Source: UBA6059 sp964351595
Lineage (GTDB): Bacteria; Bacteroidota; Bacteroidia; Cytophagales; Cyclobacteriaceae
NCBI GenBank assembly: GCA_964351595.1
Contig: CAYGOT010000019.1
Span: 5,610-69,609 of the forward strand
Length of the DNA stretch: 64,000 nt
Direction: 5' to 3'
Shown: positions 25,583-33,693 of the stretch, in pieces
How positions within the stretch are numbered: position 1 is the first letter of the stretch
Layout: every line of letters starts with the position of its first letter
Program-made: the position numbers and the translations under genes
Notes under the pieces: model-generated
Told to the model about the DNA's origin: nothing
Databases searched by the model: none
The model's input: only the letters and a program-made list of their open reading frames with translations

Positions 25583-25650
25583 CCATCTGCCTATTAGGAA
25601 CCTACCCCCATTCCTATTATTTTCATCGCCAATGAACAGCAAGCCTACCC

Positions 25651-26487
25651 ATGCTTGATCGACCGTATGATCTGGTGCCCAAGGCGCACCCTGTAGTTAC
25701 TAATGTCTATAAGGCCGGACTGACGATAGCCAGCTTGATAGCTATATATGAGTTGATTCCGACGATCCTTGAGCTACCAGTCCGGTATGGCTGGGGTTTC
25801 GCGGCGGTTACGTTTTTCATCTCCTTCGTCAATCTTGGCATCTATGCCGGTCTTGAGCAGCTCAAGACACAGTTTTACCAGCCACGCTATCTCTGGACCG
25901 TGCGGTCGAGCTTTACCTGGGTGTTGATCGAGATGGGAGGTGCAGCGATCATGTCAGCTACACTGTTTCGCATTTACAGCATCTTTGAGGAGGGAATGAA
26001 TGTGGATCCATTTGCCTTTGGGATACTGCATTTTGTGCTGAGTTTGGGCATACTACCCTTCATTGTCCTCTATCGAAATTATCATTTGCGCCGACGCAAG
26101 CTTTTCTACATCAGCCGTATCAACGTCAATGAAGAAGTCAAAATCACTTCTGAAGACGGAGAGGATACCCTCACCTTTTTCCTCAAGGATATCCTGTATC
26201 TGGAGGCGCAGAGCAAGAGTATTCTTATCCACTGTTACCACCGCAATGCCTACAAGAAGTACCAGCTTCAGAATAATCTCTACCGACTGGAAAATGAGTT
26301 CTTCCGACTACCTATAGTCCGTGTGCACAAGGATTACCTGGTGAACCTGCTAAGTATCAAAGCCCTGCAGACCCATCCCGTGGAGACCTTCACAGTTCAG
26401 GTTCAGCCTGTCAACAAACACCTTCCGGTAGGACGTACTTTCATTGGGTTGCTTAAGAAGCAGTTTGCCAAGATGCAGAAGGCTTAG
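25651..26487 (+). CDS. LytTR-domain regulator with N-terminal membrane helices
   Basis: This 278-residue protein has about four hydrophobic segments in residues 20-145 (AGLTIASLIAIYELIPTIL, FAAVTFFISFVNLGIYAG, then two more) followed by a LytTR DNA-binding domain (about 170-275) with ILYLEAQSKSILIHCY and FFRLPIVRVHKDYLVNLLSI. LytTR proteins bind direct repeats upstream of target genes; the membrane part presumably replaces the usual response-regulator receiver. The ATG at 25651 directly precedes the hydrophobic region. No partner kinase lies nearby. One copy of the iterated decamer encodes LPVG at the C-terminus. Confidence 0.88.
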   Translation: MLDRPYDLVPKAHPVVTNVYKAGLTIASLIAIYELIPTILELPVRYGWGFAAVTFFISFVNLGIYAGLEQLKTQFYQPRYLWTVRSSFTWVLIEMGGAAIMSATLFRIYSIFEEGMNVDPFAFGILHFVLSLGILPFIVLYRNYHLRRRKLFYISRINVNEEVKITSEDGEDTLTFFLKDILYLEAQSKSILIHCYHRNAYKKYQLQNNLYRLENEFFRLPIVRVHKDYLVNLLSIKALQTHPVETFTVQVQPVNKHLPVGRTFIGLLKKQFAKMQKA

Positions 26488-26493
26488 ATCGGT

Positions 26494-26574
26494 ATTCGTC
26501 GGACGACTCTTCTACGGTCAAATCATTTCTTAGCCACTTACTACTACTATTCCTATAAAAGTCGTCCGACGAAT
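26494..26574. repeat. REPIN-like stem-loop, element 1
   Basis: The arms ATTCGTCGGACGACT (26494-26508) and AGTCGTCCGACGAAT (26560-26574) are perfect 15-bp inverted repeats separated by 51 bp. Element 2 at 26997 has the same core (GTCGGACGA/TCGTCCGAC) and the same 51-bp spacing, and its interior in reverse orientation shares short words such as CTACTATT. The pair brackets the small gene 26592-26918. Confidence 0.75.
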
Positions 26575-26591
26575 AATCGCATGTCTTTTGA

Positions 26592-26918
26592 CTATCCCCT
26601 CGTCTGAGCATCATTCTTTTGCCTTGCAATATCCCGACTAGCCTGATTTTGCAGCTTCGTCAACTTGCGTTGCTCCCTTCTCGTGACAATACCATCAGCT
26701 TCCACCCTGTTCTCTGTTCTGCGAATTACTCGCTGTTCTGCTCTCAGTTGCCTGGCTTCCACTCGGGTGACTTCTCCGGTGGCTACACCATCGCCGATAC
26801 GTGCTCTTTGTACAGTTTGACGCTTATCTGTTTTATTGATGATGTTGTCCTGCGCTTGTAAATCGATAGAGATGATGATGGCGGTGATGATGCCCGCGGT
26901 TACGATTAACTTTTTCAT
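26592..26918 (-). CDS. Small Arg-rich secreted protein
   Basis: This 108-residue product has a signal peptide (residues 1-22, MKKLIVTAGIITAIIISIDL then QAQ). The mature part is strongly basic and built on two related helical units: GVATGEVTRVEARQLRAEQR and GIVTRREQRKLTKLQNQA (pattern G-x-(V/I)-T-x-x-E-x-x-x-L-x-x-x-Q). Similar short exported proteins with this motif occur in many Gram-negative bacteria and have no assigned function. It is flanked on both sides by REPIN-like stem-loops at 26494 and 26997, which may act as its transcript ends. Confidence 0.7.
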   Translation of the reverse strand: MKKLIVTAGIITAIIISIDLQAQDNIINKTDKRQTVQRARIGDGVATGEVTRVEARQLRAEQRVIRRTENRVEADGIVTRREQRKLTKLQNQASRDIARQKNDAQTRG

Positions 26919-26996
26919 GATTTTTCGTTTTGTTCGGCTCTTAGAGGCATGAGCTTAGCAAAGGTTTAATGAAGGGCTAAATCTTTTCTAATTATT

Positions 26997-27069
26997 GTCG
27001 GACGAGTGTCATGGCCAATAGTAGAAATGTCTTTGAGTGACAGTGACCTTCTTGCAATACTCGTCCGAC
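26997..27069. repeat. REPIN-like stem-loop, element 2
   Basis: The arms GTCGGACGAGT (26997-27007) and ACTCGTCCGAC (27059-27069) are perfect 11-bp inverted repeats with a 51-bp interior, the same spacing as element 1. It lies upstream of the small Arg-rich gene and 10 bp from a separate 44-bp palindrome. Confidence 0.7.
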
Positions 27070-27079
27070 GAGTGGCAAC

Positions 27080-27123
27080 ATCCATCCATTGCGTCGGGTT
27101 TAAACCCGACGCAATGGATGGAT
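27080..27123. repeat. 44-bp perfect palindrome
   Basis: Each 22-bp half is the exact reverse complement of the other, with no loop; the centre is GTCGGGTTTAAACCCGAC. It starts 5 bp beyond the stop of the minus-strand deformylase gene, where it would form the 3' end hairpin of that transcript. No clear T-run follows, so it may be a repeat element with a terminator or mRNA-protecting role. Confidence 0.85.
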
Positions 27124-27128
27124 AAGGC

Positions 27129-28142
27129 TCAATGTAGTGTGACAAAGATTTGGCTTAGCAGTTTCCACTGACCGCCTTCTTTGATCCAGTGAGCGGAGTA
27201 GTCACCACCTCGGGTGCCGGGGACTTCCTGCCAACTGCCTTGCTCCCATGCCCTATCGGCTACCTCACTTATTTTGAGTGAGGTGGTAGTCCGCACATAG
27301 TGCAGCCCGGGGTTTTCCTCAAAGAGGCCTGCAAGGAGTTTCGTGATATTCTTAGCCCCCATGAGCTGACTGCCATCTCCTCCGGTAATGACGATGTTCT
27401 TGCTGTAGGTCATTGCGATAGCGTCGACATCCTGCGCACGGTACGCGGCATTCGATTGTGCACGTACTTCCAATATCAACTCCCGATCGGAAGGCTCATC
27501 ATGGGATGCAGTCGAGGTGATCACCGCCTCCGCTTCTGCCGACTCCTGCTGTAAGTGGTCGAGGTAAAGGATGCCGTTGAGATGGTCAACCTCATGTTGG
27601 AATATGACTGCTGTAAACTCCTCGACCATTTCCATATGGTGAGACCCATCAGGCCGATCATACTCGACGAGTATAGCATAGGCTCTGGTCTTCGTCGTAT
27701 CCCGCCTATCGGGAATAGAAAGGCAACCCTCCCGACATGGCCATTTCATCTCAGAATATTGCACGATCCTGGGGTTGATATATGCCTCAAAAGGGAAGTC
27801 CTCCTTGTCAAAACGCTGTACCCAAATCACATTCTTGAGAATACCCACCTGAGGTGCGGCTATACCTGCACCCATTGACATGCTGTCGCGGACTGTCGCG
27901 TACATTCGGTCGATCAGTCGACGCAAGACTTCATCGTCAGGGTCAGCTATGATGTCCAGACTCTTGGTTCTTAGCAGAATAGAATCCTCAGGACTGTTGA
28001 TCTTGTATACCCTCATAGGTTGTCGGGACTCACCCGACATGATCAGCTCTACCTGTTCTGGAGAAAAAGCAGACTGTGCCTGGAGTTGTATAATGATTCC
28101 TGATAAGGCGGAAGCGATGATAAGAAAAAGAAGTCGTAGCAT
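27129..28142 (-). CDS. Exported peptide deformylase fused to a SnoaL-like domain
   Basis: This 337-residue protein carries all three peptide deformylase motifs: GAGIAAPQVG (91-100), EGCLS (138-142, metal ligand Cys140) and HEVDH (183-187, metal ligands His183 and His187, catalytic Glu184). Deformylase normally removes the formyl group from nascent proteins in the cytoplasm. Here residues 1-23 look like a cleavable signal peptide (hydrophobic LLFLIIASALSGIIIQLQAQ), and residues ~218-337 form a second domain with the SnoaL/DUF4440 pattern (VRAQSNAAYRAQDVDAIAMTYSKNIVITGG ... AHWIKEGGQWKLLSQIFV). Both features are unusual together and suggest a periplasmic amidase-like role. The two domains are in one uninterrupted frame. 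A 44-bp palindrome follows the stop. Confidence 0.88.
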   Translation of the reverse strand: MLRLLFLIIASALSGIIIQLQAQSAFSPEQVELIMSGESRQPMRVYKINSPEDSILLRTKSLDIIADPDDEVLRRLIDRMYATVRDSMSMGAGIAAPQVGILKNVIWVQRFDKEDFPFEAYINPRIVQYSEMKWPCREGCLSIPDRRDTTKTRAYAILVEYDRPDGSHHMEMVEEFTAVIFQHEVDHLNGILYLDHLQQESAEAEAVITSTASHDEPSDRELILEVRAQSNAAYRAQDVDAIAMTYSKNIVITGGDGSQLMGAKNITKLLAGLFEENPGLHYVRTTTSLKISEVADRAWEQGSWQEVPGTRGGDYSAHWIKEGGQWKLLSQIFVTLH

Positions 28143-28246
28143 AAACGCTGAAGATCAATGAGAATGAATTGCTCAGTTGAAATTACAAAAGCAGCCATTA
28201 ACCACCATCGAATATATAGTATACTTGCCTCAGTTAATTTACCCTT

Positions 28247-29224
28247 ATGCCTCAAACCCCTCAGCTATGTAAGCTTTACGCTACAGCCCTGTTCATTGTC
28301 TTTTGTACAATGACTGCCAGCAAGGCCGATGATCGCTATAAGAATCTTAAGGCTGGAAAGATCGTGGGCCTGACCTTCAGTACCTGGCCGAGCGATTTTG
28401 TGGGAATAGCCAAGGCACCATTTTCTGATAAGAAGAAGTCGGCGATAGTGATCGGCACGACGGTCGGGCTCATTGCGGTAGATAAACCTACACAGCGATT
28501 CGTCCAAAATACTTTCAGCCCGATCTTCGACTGGGATATCCCACCCGTACCCGGAATTGGGGAGATACAGGTCGGTACAAGATCACTTCTAGGCGGCTCC
28601 ACCAATGGATACATACTCCTCGGCTTAACCGGCTATTACATGGGTTAATTAGCTTTTAAGCATAAGAAAGGACAAGTGGGAGTGATGCTGACTTATAAGG
28701 CTATTGCTACATCATATCTCGTATCACACCTGGTGCTCAAGTCCATTTTTGCTCGGAAGCGGCCCTATAATCCTTTGGATGGTCCGTATCCGCCCGAGGG
28801 ACTCCCTGATGGGTTTACGACCAATAACTGGGATTTTGGTAACTACAGCTGGCCTTCATTGAGCAGCAGTCGAGAGGGATCATCGTTTCCTTCATTTCAC
28901 TTCACCATGTATTTTGCATTGGCTCGGGTACTGCACCGCACATGGGGCAATCCATGGGTAGCCTATGGCATACTTCTGGCAGGGCTTTTGCCTGATTTTG
29001 ATTTGCACAATCATTGGGTTTCGGACATGTTTATGGGGGCAGTGATTGGTACAGTGATCGGGGAGGTGATCTACAAAAACTTTGAGAAGCGAGTGTTTGG
29101 AGATGATGACGATGGCATGTCCTATCGGAAGGGTCAGGGGCTTCAAAAAGTCCTTCGCACTGCCAATATCAGCCCGACTTTTGGCAGAGGTTATACGGGT
29201 GTGAGCCTGAGACTAAGCTTGTGA
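28247..29224 (+). pseudogene. PAP2-family phosphatase gene broken by an in-frame stop codon
   Basis: Two consecutive open stretches (28247-28648 and 28676-29224) are in the same frame and separated by one TAA at 28646-28648; read through, they form a ~325-residue PAP2 membrane protein. The first part has a signal peptide (ending TASKADD) and the upstream helices; the second has KSIFARKRP (first phosphatase motif), SSFPSFHFT (PSGH-like second motif) and HNHWVSD (third motif His and Asp). The Arg expected six residues before the last His is replaced by Asp. A single TTA-to-TAA change would explain the break, so it is a recent nonsense mutation, a sequencing error, or readthrough. The degenerate motifs suggest that activity was already reduced. 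Confidence 0.8.
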
Positions 29225-29246
29225 AAACTATTCATTTGGCATAACT

Positions 29247-29582
29247 ATGAGAGTGACCATTACCTATCTTCGACTGAAATCTATCTGGAAGTTTTTCGCA
29301 CTATCGAAAAATGCCCTGAACATCGTCCAGCAGCTAAAATCCACAAGTAATGTAAAGTACAAATCCACCGGGTTTTGGAAAGACCATTACACAATGACGC
29401 TTTGGAATTCTGAAGACGATTTGAAAGATTTTGCCAAAAGTGGAGCTCACCTACAGGCCATGAAAAAGAGCGGTGAAATGGCAGAACTGATCAAGACCCT
29501 TACCATCGATAGCGATACACTTATTGATTGGGCTACCGCTAAATCAATCCTCCAGGAGGTAAAACCGCTGCGGTTTGATTAA
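29247..29582 (+). CDS. Small dimeric alpha/beta-barrel (monooxygenase-like) protein
   Basis: This 111-residue protein begins MRVTITYLRLKSIWKFFALS and has YKSTGFWKDHYTMTLWNSEDDLKDFAKSGAHLQAMKKS, the pattern of ABM/spheroidene-monooxygenase-like and DUF3291-like ferredoxin folds (strand-helix-strand with W-x-S/D-x-x-x-L-x-x-F). Such proteins act as small heme-degrading or quinone monooxygenases, or have unknown roles; no specific catalytic residues can be named here. It lies 22 bp after the PAP2 gene and overlaps the 3' end of the convergent acyltransferase gene by 4 nt. Confidence 0.65.
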   Translation: MRVTITYLRLKSIWKFFALSKNALNIVQQLKSTSNVKYKSTGFWKDHYTMTLWNSEDDLKDFAKSGAHLQAMKKSGEMAELIKTLTIDSDTLIDWATAKSILQEVKPLRFD

Positions 29583-30457
29583 ACAGCGGTGACTGACTCG
29601 CGCTTATGCTTCCAGCGCTTGTGGGTCCATAGGTAGTACTGGGGGTCGGTCAAGATCTGCTCCTCAAGTATGCGCGTGTGTAGTTCGGTGATCTCAAATT
29701 CGGCTGTCTCCTTTGGATTATCAGTGAGAACTGTTGCTCTGAACTCATAATAGCCGCGCTTGATGCGATAGATGCCTCCAAAAACTACAGGAATGTTGTA
29801 TTTCTTGGCGAACTTCTCTGTGCCGAGCATCACTGGTGTGTCCTGATTGAGAAAGTTAGTCCAGTAGACCTTTTTCTTCAGACTGGATGGGGACTGATCG
29901 GCTCCAAAGATGAAGGCCGTCGGTCCTTCTTGCATCATCTCAAACATCTCATCAGGTTTATTTTTGGGAAACAGTCGAAGACCTGTCTTACCACGAGTTT
30001 CTTGAATCAGTTCATCGAAGAATTTATTAGTGAGAGGAGCATAGAGTGCGGCCATGGTATGTGGAATAATGGCGGCTGTCGACACGGCAAATAACTCCCA
30101 GTTGGCATAGTGCCCTCCTACGAAGATGAAGCTTTTTCCTTCCTTGTAAAGCTTTTCAAAAACAGCGAGATCTGGTGTTGGACATCTTCTAACGGCCTCT
30201 TCGGCACTTATGCTGAAGTTTTTGACACTCTCCATGATCAGATCGCAAAAATGTCCGTAGAAGCCTCTGATCATCTGATCGATTTCCTCCTTTGGCTTAT
30301 CAGGAAATGCGTTTTCGATATTCATCCGAACCACCTTTTTGCGATAGCCAATCAGTGAGTAAACGATAAGGTAGAGTCCATCGCTGATCACGTGCAACAC
30401 GGACATGGGCAGCAGAGAGAGTGGCTTGAGGAACAGGTAATAGAAAAAAGCGGTCAT
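29579..30457 (-). CDS. LpxL/HtrB-like lysophospholipid acyltransferase
   Basis: This 292-residue protein is a member of the lipid A biosynthesis acyltransferase family. It has an N-terminal hydrophobic anchor (MTAFFYYLFLKPLSLLPMSV), R-x-N-I-x-x-A-F-P (VVRMNIENAFPDKP), the catalytic HX4E motif GGHYANWE (His116, Glu121) and FIFGADQSPSS later. It would transfer an acyl chain from acyl-ACP to a lipid A precursor or another lipid at the inner membrane; ornithine or flavolipin-type lipids are alternatives in Bacteroidota. The start used is the ATG at 30457; the frame opens earlier only at a TTG (30478). Confidence 0.9.
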   Translation of the reverse strand: MTAFFYYLFLKPLSLLPMSVLHVISDGLYLIVYSLIGYRKKVVRMNIENAFPDKPKEEIDQMIRGFYGHFCDLIMESVKNFSISAEEAVRRCPTPDLAVFEKLYKEGKSFIFVGGHYANWELFAVSTAAIIPHTMAALYAPLTNKFFDELIQETRGKTGLRLFPKNKPDEMFEMMQEGPTAFIFGADQSPSSLKKKVYWTNFLNQDTPVMLGTEKFAKKYNIPVVFGGIYRIKRGYYEFRATVLTDNPKETAEFEITELHTRILEEQILTDPQYYLWTHKRWKHKRESVTAV

Positions 30458-30515
30458 CAAATTTTGATCAAGCGGCAAATGTAATAACTGAATGCTTTAA
30501 CCTACCTCAATGATA

Positions 30516-31865
30516 TCAAAGTGTTTCGTCCAGTGGATTAATCCAATCTGATGACTGGAAGATATGCCACTCCGCTTTGGCCAGGTCATAGTCCGGCTTG
30601 ATCAGCGGCTGGTAGGGGCGACCGTTGAGGGAACATCTAGAGACTGCATAAATCTCGATGTTATCCCAGCCCTCCTCAGCTAAGCGAGCCTTCACCCGCT
30701 GGATATACTGCCATGTGATGTCTGGAGTGGTAGCCACTTTTCTATACTGCTTTCTTGTTAGCTCAGATTTGGGACTGATGATTTTTAATTCCCCTGTGTC
30801 TTTGTTGGTGACATTGAAATGGATCGAACCGCCTTTGGATCGCAGCATCATTTTCCAGGAGAGCCGATGACCTTCTTCCGTCCAGTGGACATTGCCAGGG
30901 TAGAAATGGTAGCGGATGGGCAGCAGCGCCTGAACAATGAAATAAACGTAAGCAACGATGAGACCTACATTTGCATATCGGGGTACCTTGATGAAGGAAA
31001 GCTGACTGGCTGCAGGGGTAGGTTTAGATTTGAAAAATGTCTTTCTTATCGCCTCAGGATCGAAGAAAAAGACCAGAAAGGCCAAGGCCAGATAAGGGAA
31101 AATGCCGATCTGAAAGACCGCAGAATTGAACAAGTGAAAGAAGATGGATGCGGCTACCGCAATCATCCTGGTACGCTTCCAGAGCAAGGCCGGGATCACG
31201 AGCAAATCAAAGAATATACCGCCGTAGGCAACAGCATATTGAAGCCATTGCTCTTGTAGCAGATCACCTACCAGCCAGTAATCACTCTTACTTTTAAACC
31301 AAATGGCGATGGGACGGGCGAGTAGCCAGTCTTCATAAATCTTGGAAAAGGCAGCATAGGTATAGACAATGAATAGCTGCACTACAAAGACAACCTGCAC
31401 CCAGCGCCCACAGACAAGTGACTTGATATCCGGCCTGCGTCTTGCGTCGAGGCTGAAGTAGTGATGCGCCGGGACAAAGATCATCAAACCGAGCAGAAGC
31501 ATGAGTAGATAGTAGTGATTGTTGTAACTGGACTTCTGCATCAGATAGACGCCCGACCACATGACGAAGTAAGTCGCAACAGCTAGGCGATAATACCAGC
31601 CAAGCATGACCATCAAGCCCGCTATCCCCATCATGAAAAAATAGTAGTACATACCATTTCCCGGTAAGGGCTGAAGAAACTCAAAGCCGATAAAATTGAA
31701 AGTGTAATCAGGGTCGATGAAAGCCTGCTTCACCCAGCCAGTCATGATCGCACCCCAGGCCTCTGCCGTGATCAACAGGCCAAAAATCATGCGGAACAGT
31801 ACTACGGCACTGTTGTCCATGGGACTGAAGAGATAATCTTTATCGAAGATGTGTCTGAGGTTCAT
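30516..31865 (-). CDS. Vitamin K-dependent gamma-carboxylase-like (HTTM) membrane protein
   Basis: This 449-residue protein matches bacterial HTTM / gamma-carboxylase-like proteins. It begins with a MDNSAVVLFRMIFGLLITAE helix, continues with several membrane helices through about residue 330 (for example YFVMWSGVYLMQKSSYNNHYYLLMLLL and VVQLFIVYTYAAFSKIYEDW), and ends in a soluble C-terminal domain with HRLSWKMMLRSKGGSIHF and WQYIQRVKARLAEEGW. In animals the homologue carboxylates Glu residues using vitamin K hydroquinone; bacterial substrates are mostly unknown. The KIYEDWLLARPIAIW segment is typical. It is monocistronic or paired with the acyltransferase gene 58 bp downstream. Confidence 0.85.
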   Translation of the reverse strand: MNLRHIFDKDYLFSPMDNSAVVLFRMIFGLLITAEAWGAIMTGWVKQAFIDPDYTFNFIGFEFLQPLPGNGMYYYFFMMGIAGLMVMLGWYYRLAVATYFVMWSGVYLMQKSSYNNHYYLLMLLLGLMIFVPAHHYFSLDARRRPDIKSLVCGRWVQVVFVVQLFIVYTYAAFSKIYEDWLLARPIAIWFKSKSDYWLVGDLLQEQWLQYAVAYGGIFFDLLVIPALLWKRTRMIAVAASIFFHLFNSAVFQIGIFPYLALAFLVFFFDPEAIRKTFFKSKPTPAASQLSFIKVPRYANVGLIVAYVYFIVQALLPIRYHFYPGNVHWTEEGHRLSWKMMLRSKGGSIHFNVTNKDTGELKIISPKSELTRKQYRKVATTPDITWQYIQRVKARLAEEGWDNIEIYAVSRCSLNGRPYQPLIKPDYDLAKAEWHIFQSSDWINPLDETL

Positions 31866-31939
31866 CGGCGGCTAACGAATGAAAAGATAAAGTAAAGCTG
31901 GTTAGGCTAGTTGACCAAACTCCAATGATCAACATTGTA

Positions 31940-32449
31940 TTAAAGTTGCATCTTCATCAGCTTATCTGTCTGAATATCAGTGCCGAGCATGAATGAATGC
32001 GTGTCAAATATCTTCAGGCCTATTCGTTCATAGAAGGTGATCGCTCGGGTATTCTGATCCCAAACACCGAGCCACAGGACTTCCATTCCGCATTGCCTTG
32101 CTTTGGAGATAGCTTCTTCAAACATCAGCTTGCCTATGCCTTTGCTTTGATGCTCCTTTAGTACATAGATACGCTCCACCTCCATGGACTTGCCGAGGTG
32201 AGTTTCATTCTGTGCTGATCCGGTGTTGAGCTTGAGATAGCCTACGATCTCTTCATCAACCAACGCGAAGTAGAAGGTAGAATCCGGATGGTTATATTCC
32301 CGGGTGATATGCTCCACGCTCATCATTTCTGATAAGTAGAGATCCATATTCTCCCTGCTATTTTGTGAGCCAAAGGCATCTCTGAATGTTGAAACACTCA
32401 TTTGTTGAAGAAGAGCCACTTCTTCCTTCTGAACCTCGCGAAGTGTCAT
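31940..32449 (-). CDS. GNAT-family N-acetyltransferase
   Basis: This 169-residue protein has the GNAT fold: FALVDEEIVGYLKLNTG (beta strands), MEVERIYVLKEHQSKGIGKLMFEEAI with the Q-x-x-G-x-G acetyl-CoA pyrophosphate loop (QSKGIG), and LGVWDQNTRAITFYERIGLKI in motif B. It is similar to spermidine/RimI-type acetyltransferases; the acceptor cannot be deduced. It is the last gene of a three-gene run, 9 nt after the degenerate amidohydrolase gene. Confidence 0.9.
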   Translation of the reverse strand: MTLREVQKEEVALLQQMSVSTFRDAFGSQNSRENMDLYLSEMMSVEHITREYNHPDSTFYFALVDEEIVGYLKLNTGSAQNETHLGKSMEVERIYVLKEHQSKGIGKLMFEEAISKARQCGMEVLWLGVWDQNTRAITFYERIGLKIFDTHSFMLGTDIQTDKLMKMQL

Positions 32450-32458
32450 CTTAAGCGT

Positions 32459-33673
32459 TTATTTGCATTCGCTGTGCGTCACCTCACCGTCGATAATCAC
32501 GGTACATACATGGGTCACATACTCAAATGGATCACCGTCATAGATGACCACATCACCGTCTTTGCCTACCGTCAACGATCCCACACGATCGTCTACCTCA
32601 AGTACCTTCGCAGCATTGATGGTAATTGCTTTTAGCGCCTCTTCGAAGGACAGTCCATTTGCGGCTGCTAAGGCCGCTTCATAAAGCACTACCCGCGTCT
32701 TGGGGACGTATTGCTCAAATCCACTTTGGATCACTACCGGAATACCTGCTTCGTGAAGTTTGCCGGCAGTCTCCATCGACCCGTTGGCGTACTCAGGCCC
32801 AGAGCCATAGATGCGCATGTTAGTGGGGTGGAGGATGATCTCCGCACCTGAGGCTTTGATCTCATCCAGCATCATATAAGACTCAGCAGCACCGTCCAAA
32901 ACGAGCTTAAAACCGAACTCATCTGCTAGCCTCAATGCGGACATGATATCTGACGATCTGTGCACAGTGATTAGCGCTTTGTACTCACCTGAGAGTAATT
33001 TGGATAATGCTTCCAGTCCCAGGTCGGTAGCCGTAGATGGGTCTTTTTTCTTCTTAGCTTGATACTCCTGCGCCTTGATCAATTCACTGCGGATCATAGC
33101 CATGCCTTTAGAGCGGGTGCCGGGCTTATCAAAGTTAGAAGTCACCGTCTGGCCAAGTGTCATGGCTAGCATGGTAGCCGGTTCGATCACCGCTTCCTCG
33201 ACAGAGTTGCCTCTGGTTTTTACGATCATGGTCTGACCACTTACTAACGCACCAATACCGTGTCCGGTGTGCATTGTGGTCACACCACGACTCATCAGGA
33301 AGCCAATTAAAGGTTCGACAGGATTGTAAGCGTCTACTGCCCGCAACTCAGGCTGTATCGGTGCTGAAGTCTCCAGCTGATCCTGATCCCAGGGTTGATT
33401 GTAAATGCCGGAGACACCCACCATCGAGTGCGCATCTACCAGGCCTGGGGTCACCACCTTGCCCTCATGCACCGTGTACCCTACCGGAATATCTACCTCT
33501 GCTGCGGATCCAACAGCTGTGATTTTCCCATCATTAATCAGTACCACACCATTCTCGATCGGGTCGCCATCCATGGTATAGACCATCTCGCCTTTGATGG
33601 CCATCTGGGCGTTTGTGACAAAGGCCAGTGCGAAAAGAAATAGGTTCGTTAGAAGTATATGTTTGAGTTGCAT
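32459..33673 (-). CDS. Exported amidohydrolase-like protein with lost metal ligands
   Basis: This 404-residue protein has a signal peptide (1-23, ending TNAQ) and the amidohydrolase fold of the neighbouring 33694-34980 gene, including the small beta-sandwich with ENGVVLINDGKITAVGSA and the C-terminal VGSLTVGKDGDVVIYDGDP. However, the first metal motif reads DAHSM (Asp80, His82, Met84) instead of D-x-H-x-H; the later His in LVLQH of the paralogue reads LVLDG; and HTDD in the paralogue reads QSGF. It is therefore probably a pseudoenzyme that pairs with, or supports, the active paralogue. It lies 20 nt downstream of that gene. One iterated decamer codes IPVG. Confidence 0.88.
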   Translation of the reverse strand: MQLKHILLTNLFLFALAFVTNAQMAIKGEMVYTMDGDPIENGVVLINDGKITAVGSAAEVDIPVGYTVHEGKVVTPGLVDAHSMVGVSGIYNQPWDQDQLETSAPIQPELRAVDAYNPVEPLIGFLMSRGVTTMHTGHGIGALVSGQTMIVKTRGNSVEEAVIEPATMLAMTLGQTVTSNFDKPGTRSKGMAMIRSELIKAQEYQAKKKKDPSTATDLGLEALSKLLSGEYKALITVHRSSDIMSALRLADEFGFKLVLDGAAESYMMLDEIKASGAEIILHPTNMRIYGSGPEYANGSMETAGKLHEAGIPVVIQSGFEQYVPKTRVVLYEAALAAANGLSFEEALKAITINAAKVLEVDDRVGSLTVGKDGDVVIYDGDPFEYVTHVCTVIIDGEVTHSECK

Positions 33674-33693
33674 ATCTGTAGTGTTCGGAGGGA

